The notes beneath the pieces were generated by a model. It saw only the letters and a program-made list of their open reading frames with translations. It was not told the DNA's origin and did no database searches. The translations under genes and the position numbers were made by a program. Below are positions 8,703-14,322 of a DNA stretch of 14,322 nucleotides, one piece after another; position 1 is the first letter of the stretch, and every line of letters begins with the position of its first letter. The DNA lies in the NCBI RefSeq assembly GCF_000003855.2, contig NW_003101624.1, positions 68,732 through 83,053 of the forward strand. Direction: 5' to 3'. This stretch comes from Blastomyces gilchristii SLH14081. Lineage: Eukaryota; Ascomycota; Eurotiomycetes; Onygenales; Ajellomycetaceae.

Positions 8703-11513
8703 GTATATAGCTGTTTTAACAGACTATATCTGATTGATTTTCCTCTCTTCATATTCAGATATTTCTGAATTTAGTTATTTTCTTATAGCTGCTTGAGTTT
8801 CTGATAAAAAGTCTATTAAGTATTTAATTCCTGTCTCAGTTGAGAATAAGACTCTTATATTTAATTGATTTAGATCATACTTCTCTTTCAATGTGACTCT
8901 GAGACTATTGTATAATGCACAGCGTATTACAATATACTCAGAATTTTCATTTATATTGTAGAATAAGCATTCTATTAAATCAAATCTATCATCAAATCTT
9001 TGTATATAAGATTTGAAATAGTCATGTTCTAGTTTCAGCTATATTATAGATAAGAATATTGTCTTGTGTATATTTTTAGTTGAACAAGATTTTCACTTGA
9101 GTTTTATTGTAAATCTTGAATAATATATACTCTTCTTTTGTTTCTGCCAGCTTTCATTTCACTTGTCTAAATAAGATTCTTTTATTTTTCTCTTTATAAA
9201 AGACCAGGACACAATTTTTTGAATAGATCTACTTCATTCTGAACTCTTTTTTACAGCTGAATTAGCCAATTCATTATCATGAATATTCATATGAGCAGGA
9301 ACTCAGTGTAGATAAATTATCAGCTTTGATATTCTTCTCTTTTGAATTTTTAAAATGAAGTTTAATATCAGTTCAAGATGCATTTGATTATTATGAATCT
9401 GACTATTTCTAAGTCTTTTTAAAGCAGCTTGACTATCAGAGAATATTCATATCTTTTTCAAACTATTTTCTCTTTTATAAGATTTTATTTCAATAAGTTT
9501 GAAAGCTTTCACTATTACAAATAGTTCAGTGTCAAAGATCTCAGATTCACAGTCTAAATTTCAGAAATCTGAGATAAAATTAATATTATCTTCAGTATAA
9601 GCAATGTCTGTGTCTAATCTATTCAAATTCTCTTTTTTTAAGCTATCTGAATAAATCAGAATAGAGTCTTTTATATTAATTGTAGAAATTCTCTTCAAAT
9701 ACTGTTCATATTCTTTCTCTTTAGATAGTTCACTTATTTATAAGTCTATAAGAGATTCAAACTTTTCTCTTCATAAAGATAACTTCTCATGAGCAACTTT
9801 TTCAACATTTAAAGAAGAAAATTGATTTTTAATCAGTGAGTATAGTCTGTACAGTTAAGAAGACATTTTCTTTAAAGAATTATTTTCATTTCAATAAAGA
9901 AATCTATTTTAATTCAGTTCATTTTCAGAGTTAATTGATGAAAATGAAGAAGAGACTCTTTCTCTGATTATATAATTTAAGCTCATCTTTATAACTCTCA
10001 GAGCATAGTTCATACAGGTTATTTCAAATCTAATAGTAGAAGAAGGAATTGAAGCTTCAATTTTCATTGCTTTAATAGAAGATGATTTGAATACTCTCAG
10101 AATTCTTCTCAAAGCTCTGTTTTACAGACTTTGAAAGAGTTCAGTGAAATTTTCTTGACTATTTCATCAAACTTAAACTTCATAATCAGCTACTGAGGTA
10201 ATACAGGCTATATATAACTGTCTCATAGCCTGGAAGGATAGACCACTCTCTGTATTTGATAGTCTGATAATGTTGTTCAATAGTCTTTCTGTCTTGACAG
10301 TTCTTTGTTGAATATGATATTTAAAATTCAACTTGAAGTTTAATCATACTTCTAATCATTTGACATTTACACTGGGTTTAATCTCTCTATTTAAAAGAGT
10401 TGGAGATAGCTCTTTCTCATTGAATCTAGAAAAGAAATGAATTAACTCAGTTTTATTTATATTAAATTGATTTTGATTGATATCTACTCTAACAAAGATT
10501 TTCTTTGCAGCTTTTTCAATCACTTTTAAATTCTCTTGATAGTTTTTGAGCTGTAGACTAGATCAATATCATCTACATAGCTCAGAGATCACACTATTCT
10601 CATAATTCTATTTTTGAATAGATATGCAGTGTATATTGCAAATGAAATAGATGAGATTGAAGATTCTTGCAGTACTTCTATTTTTATCTCAGTCTTGTCT
10701 TATTTCATTTCATCAAAGAAAAGTTGTATGATTCTTTTAGTTATAAAACAGTGAACTCATTTTATTAGAGAAAGTGACAGTTTTAACATCTTCAAAGTCT
10801 GAATTAACTTTGACTTTGAAACATGATCAAATGCTTCTTTTATATCAATAAAAACAGCAGTTGAGACCAGATCTTCATACTTTGCTATTTGAATATCATG
10901 AATAACTGAGAGAACAGTGTTAATTGTAGAACATTGTTTTCTATCTCTCATTTATTCACTGAATAAAAGAGAATTACTAATAGAGCTTATAAAAGATAGT
11001 TGAGTAGCTATTATCTTTTCTAAAATCATTTCTAGACAGTTCAACAGAGATATTACTCTATATATCTTAGCAATTGAAGTTTTTCTATTAGGGTTTATAA
11101 GAATCACTTCAGTGGCTTCTCTTCAGCATTCAGAATAATATTCATTTTTTAAGTGATTGAAAAAGAGCTCACAATATTCATTCTTTAAGTAGAAGTATGT
11201 ATTTTGAATAATTAAGTGATTAACTGAATCAGGCCCTGTAGCAGTTTTAACTGCACTTGAGAAGATAGCTGACTCTAATTCATCTTGTGTAAGATCAGAC
11301 CATTCTCAGTAATCTTTATTAATATAGTTGAGAAGTGATATATTCTCTTTCTCTAAATCTGAATCTGATGAGTTTTGAAAGAGAGTTCTCATAAAAGCTT
11401 GACATTTTTCCTTAAAAGAGTTTGCTGTATATGATTCATTCTGAAACTCATATTCTAAGACTGGAAGTTTTGCTACACTTCGCTCAGAAATTATTGAAAG
11501 ACAGAGAGAAAGT
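8703..11513 (-). mobile_element. 5'-truncated LINE (non-LTR retrotransposon), probably Tad1-like
   Basis: A - strand element holding RT, a linker, RNase H and a C-terminal zinc-finger remnant. The order RT then RNase H in one ORF2-type protein is typical of fungal Tad1-like LINEs. No endonuclease domain is present: similarity fades at about 11513, before any APE domain, so the copy is truncated at its 5' end as LINEs often are. Its 3' end near 8703 is fixed by a second short copy at 12211-12356. No poly(A) tail is visible. The clade name is inferred from architecture and would need phylogeny. Confidence 0.85.
8703..11513 (-). pseudogene. LINE ORF2 remnant: reverse transcriptase - RNase H - zinc finger
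   Basis: From the right: KTATGPDSVNHL near 11230 starts the RT, then an ISLLNC block near 11060, STINTVLSVIHDIQIA (about 10910), TAVFIDIKEAFDHVS near 10840 with its catalytic Asp, and SYVDDIDL with the YVDD site intact at 10568-10579. The frame then shifts by one near the T5 run at 10543-10547; downstream parts (EKAAKKIF, NKTELIHFFS, KYHIQQRTVKTERLLN, RRILRVFKSS, ASIPSSTIRFE) follow in the new frame. RNase H shows FDTEL (Glu 9525-9527), FSDSQAAL (Asp 9435-9437), WVPAHMNIHDNELAN with Trp as TGA and the last Asp as Asn (9261-9263). A terminal CCHC-like finger is damaged (ENSEYIVIRCALY near 8930, His as Tyr). Stops and losses fit C-to-T decay. Not functional. Confidence 0.88.
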
Positions 11514-11874
11514 TTATTTATTCAAGTTAACTTCTATTATAAATTTATTATATTTATATTACTTTAATTATATGAATTTTGTAAATATCTGAGAATGTAT
11601 TTTCTATTAAATCAGAATTTAAGAAATGCACTACTATATGAGAATTTTTAATAGAGAATTTAAACATATTTATATATACTTAATCAGAGATTGTGTGAGT
11701 AGAGAAAAAATAATTATAAATTTATGAAACTAAAGAGAGTACTGGTAATACTAAGAGCTTTATGAAATAAACTGTTAATTATAATTTATAACAAACTATC
11801 TATAAAGAAACTTACAGTAAAAAGTCAGACTGTGTCACTGAGAGTTAGAAACTGATGTGAAAAAAATACAGAGT
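11514..11874. other. AT-rich spacer, no gene seen
   Basis: About 360 bases between the truncated 5' end of the LINE and the inverted LTR fragment. No coding potential, repeat or structure stood out. Confidence 0.55.
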
Positions 11875-12188
11875 TGTAATATAACATAACTGAAGCGGTG
11901 ACTTGTCAGTGATATGACATAGATAGTTATCTAGAGAAGCTGTATAAGTAGACTTAACTATCTTGTTTGAATAGTGAGCTTATGAGCTACAGAGTTATTA
12001 TGAGAATATCATAGATATAGTACTTAGTATACTAAGAAGATTGTATGAGAATTGCAGTAACTCTTGTATATATTGTAGAAAAAACAAATCACTAACTTTC
12101 TTAATAGAGAGTTAGCATCTAGCTATTCTATATAGATTATAAGCAGATATCTCTCTTCTGTTCTATGAGTAAACATAGCTGAAGATAG
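11875..12188 (-). repeat. Inverted, truncated LTR of the same gypsy family
   Basis: The reverse complement of this stretch matches the 3' portion of the LTR (roughly 345-658), including the LTR end (TGTAATATAA at 11875), the 14-bp palindrome (12023-12036), the hairpin (about 12091-12115) and the segment matching the region around 360. The upstream part of the LTR is missing, replaced by a LINE tail fragment. Several differences from the other copies are C/T or G/A. No gypsy internal sequence adjoins it, so it is a remnant of a solo or broken LTR. Confidence 0.85.
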
Positions 12189-12210
12189 CTGCTTGAGTTT
12201 CTAATAGAGA
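12186..12210 (-). repeat. 25-base extra piece of LINE 3' region
   Basis: TAGCTGCTTGAGTTTCTAAT and the next five bases match 8786-8810 of the LINE and, less closely, 12294-12318 inside the neighbouring fragment. It sits directly against the LINE 3' end at 12211, so an internal segment is repeated outside the normal terminus. Confidence 0.55.
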
Positions 12211-12356
12211 GTGTATAGCTGTTTTAATAGACTGTATCTGATTAATTTTCATCTCTTCATATTCAGAAAATTCTAAATTCAGTCATTTTCTTACAACTGC
12301 TTGAGCTTTTGATAGAAAATTTATGAAGTATTTGATTTCTATATTAGTTGAAAATG
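12211..12356 (-). mobile_element. Short LINE 3'-end copy
   Basis: Aligns with 8703-8848 almost without gaps (for example TAGCTGTTTTAA, ATCTCTTCATATTCAGA, CTGCTTGAG), with mostly transition differences. It is a strongly 5'-truncated insertion of the same LINE family, or a fragment of one, in the same orientation as the larger copy. The match ends near AGTTGAAAAT at about 12356. Confidence 0.8.
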
Positions 12357-13804
12357 TGATTTGAAAGAAGGTGCGGCTGCTGAATAATAACGCAGCTACT
12401 TCTGAATACACTTATGAATGTAAGAAGCTCTAGCAGTTACGAAATATTTTACATATAAAAAGCTGATATATGCTGATAATCTTATACAGATTGAAGCAAT
12501 CTTTGAATCATATCTGATAGCATGTTTAAACATCAGTGAGAAGTGCAGACCTCTCAGAGATGTGATAATTTCATTTACAAATTAATTCATAGTTATCATA
12601 TCAGAGTGATTTTAAACATCTCAGAATGAAAGTGTATAAATCAGTAGTGAATAAAAGAGTATTCAATTGATACCGTTCTGCTTATTAAGAGAAATCTTCA
12701 CACTCAGACAGATATTCTGTATACGAATATAATAAAGCATGAGAAAGAGAAGAAAAATCAGTGAACACTGATTGAAAGAAGTCTGCTCTCTACTTAAAAG
12801 AATAAAAAAGACATAATTATTATCAGAATTTTATAACAGTAATATAAGTAATACAATAAAAGACACTGTATAATCAATAAAAACTGTTCTGAAATGAATA
12901 TTATTTTTAATTAATATAAATAACACTCTTCTTTATTATCTGAACTGAAAAGTATGCAGAATCTTCTGAAAGATTTATTTAAAATAGTAAGAAAAAGAGC
13001 TGAGACTGTAGAATTGAAAACAAAACTCTGTATAAATATAAAAATTTTAAACAAAATTCTGATCTTGTGTACACAGTGACAAACTGAAGTAAAAGTGAAG
13101 TAATAATTGATATTTACTGTGAATTAAGTATTCATTATAAAAAGCTTCACTGATACAATCATCACTATTAAGAAAAATAGAGAAAATCAGATTGTCAATC
13201 TGCAGAAGAAGATCAAACATTTATACAGATAGATAACTGTATTAAACTTGAAAATATTATCATAAATATTTACAATCTCATCGGAAATATACACATCATT
13301 TAAAATTATTGTCTATGATGAAAATTTAAGCATAAATTATATTAAGTCAGATAATCTGTCAGACGTATTAAGTTTTAGTAGTAACTAAAGAAATTATGCT
13401 ATAATTAGCTAACTAAGTCAAATACAATCATATTATCACATCAAGTGTAAATTCACAGATAAACAGTCAATGAAATTTTAACAAATTTTAAAATCTACAT
13501 CATTTTCATATGAAAAAGTGAAGTTATTATTAATAATAGATGAAAAGATGAATTTTACGGACTCAGAGTGATATTCATTCTCATGAACTTTAAACAAGTG
13601 TTCTAAATACATTGAACATGACTTTAAAACATTGAATATATAAAATAAGTATTATAAACACTTTATAAAGTGTAAATAAGTGAGTTACTTTATATTCTAT
13701 TTCACACACTTCAGTTTACACTATTTTATATTAAATAAAGAGCGTTTAACATCTTTCTGTTTCCAGATCTTCATTTATAGTCTTACATTAGAGTGAAGAG
13801 CAGA
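12357..13804. other. AT-rich region with a small GC-richer patch, no supported gene
   Basis: A patch at about 12366-12440 keeps several CpG (GTGCGGCTGC, AACGCAGC, TTACGAAAT), unlike its surroundings. Scattered CpG survive further on (near 12673, 12724, 13282, 13363, 13558, 13743), so mutation is lighter here than in the gypsy element. One + frame at about 12940-13300 has Cys/His-containing blocks (IDIYCELSIHYKKLH, RKSDCQSAEED) but many stops. Two palindromes are noted: AATCAGTGAACACTGATT (12756-12773) and ACACTTTATAAAGTGT (13658-13673). No family is recognised. Confidence 0.5.
13658..13673. other. 16-bp perfect palindrome
   Basis: ACACTTTATAAAGTGT equals its own reverse complement. It lies about 130 bases upstream of the possible reading frame at 13805. 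It could be a protein-binding site or chance in AT-rich DNA. Confidence 0.4.
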
Positions 13805-14322
13805 ATGAAAATATTTAACCTCACAATCAAATACAGTAAAAAAGATATACAGTATTCTTATTATATAAGAACAAGTGAGTCAGCTGTGATAGAAAATACT
13901 GTAATCAAGTATATCTCAGCAGAGAATGAGTAATCAGATATTTATAATGCAAGTCACACAGTTAAATACAATGAATTTAGATTTAAATACTATTATTATA
14001 ACATTGAATTCTCTGAAAAAGAATTTCTCTGAGTGAAAACCATGATATTATATGTATCAAGCTTGTTTTACATGTGAATATCAAAATCATGATGTAAAGA
14101 ATTACACGCAGTATATGCAATCAAGAGAAATAAAAGAGTTAAAAAACTAGCACAATTAGTAAGTTCAGAGATACTCACTGATATTCTATGAAAAGTTTTC
14201 AAAGTGAATAAAATACCTATGTTAAATAACTTTCTGAACTCTGCAAAAACTAGAAGACAACAGATTTCTCAGTGAGATGTAAATGAGAATGAAAAAACAG
14301 ACACTAATTTCAATATTTTGAG
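13805..14322 (+). pseudogene. Possible degraded reading frame, runs off the right edge
   Basis: From ATG 13805 (MKIFNLTIKYSKKD) one frame continues to the window end, about 172 codons, interrupted by one TAA (near 13931) and five TGA. TGA in place of Trp or Arg is what the mutated elements nearby show, so this looks like a gene decayed the same way. The second half is basic and polar (IKRNKRVKKLAQLVSSEIL, NSAKTRRQQISQ) and almost stop-free. A pyrimidine-rich stretch with CTTTCTGTTTCCAG lies just upstream. I recognise no family; it may belong to another transposon or a host gene. The opposite strand is also fairly open over 14000-14322, which weakens the call. Confidence 0.3.

Noticed and set aside
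8703..11513. Two separate genes on the - strand because the reading frame changes near 10545
   Set aside because: The conserved RT motifs continue across the shift in normal family order, so it is one protein with a one-base shift near a T5 run.
12756..12773. Palindrome AATCAGTGAACACTGATT as a transposon end or binding site
   Set aside because: It has no partner copy or neighbouring element end in the window. One such 18-base structure in AT-rich DNA may be chance.

Overview
The window looks like a repeat-rich, AT-rich block of a filamentous fungal genome, most likely an ascomycete (Pezizomycotina). The pointers are a chromodomain Ty3/gypsy retrotransposon (chromovirus), a fungal-type LINE with a C-terminal RNase H, and a RIP-like mutation load: C-to-T and G-to-A changes on both strands, in-frame TGA/TAA/TAG where families have Trp, Arg or Gln, and almost no CpG. 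I see no intact host gene, tRNA, rRNA or CRISPR array. The genus cannot be told from this sequence.

Layout. 1-121: AT-rich flank. 127-7927: a structurally complete Ty3/gypsy element, 5' LTR 127-658 and 3' LTR 7395-7927, bounded by a 5-bp target duplication AATTT (122-126 and 7928-7932). Its Gag-Pol remnant is on the + strand in one reading frame from about 716 to 5659: gag, CCHC knuckle, protease, reverse transcriptase, RNase H, integrase, chromodomain. A further 1.7 kb (5663-7380) before the 3' LTR is unusual, with stretches that stay fairly open on both strands and a GC-richer island at about 6650-6930. 7933-8702: AT-rich sequence with no gene. 8703-11513: a 5'-truncated LINE on the - strand (RT, RNase H, terminal zinc-finger remnant), with one frameshift. 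11514-11874: AT-rich, nothing seen. 11875-12188: an inverted, truncated third copy of the same LTR, abutting a short LINE 3'-end copy (12186-12356). 12357-13804: AT-rich sequence with a small GC-richer patch at about 12366-12440 and no supported gene. 13805-14322: a possible degraded reading frame running off the right edge.

All coding regions are broken, so nothing works together as a live system. The elements would once have copied themselves by RNA-templated DNA synthesis: the gypsy element by LTR-primed reverse transcription and chromodomain-guided integration, the LINE by target-primed reverse transcription. The main interest lies in the pattern of decay (CpG and CpC lost, CpA and TpG largely kept), the sharply spared 5' edge of the left LTR, the LTR structures shared by three copies, and the long extra 3' region of the gypsy element.
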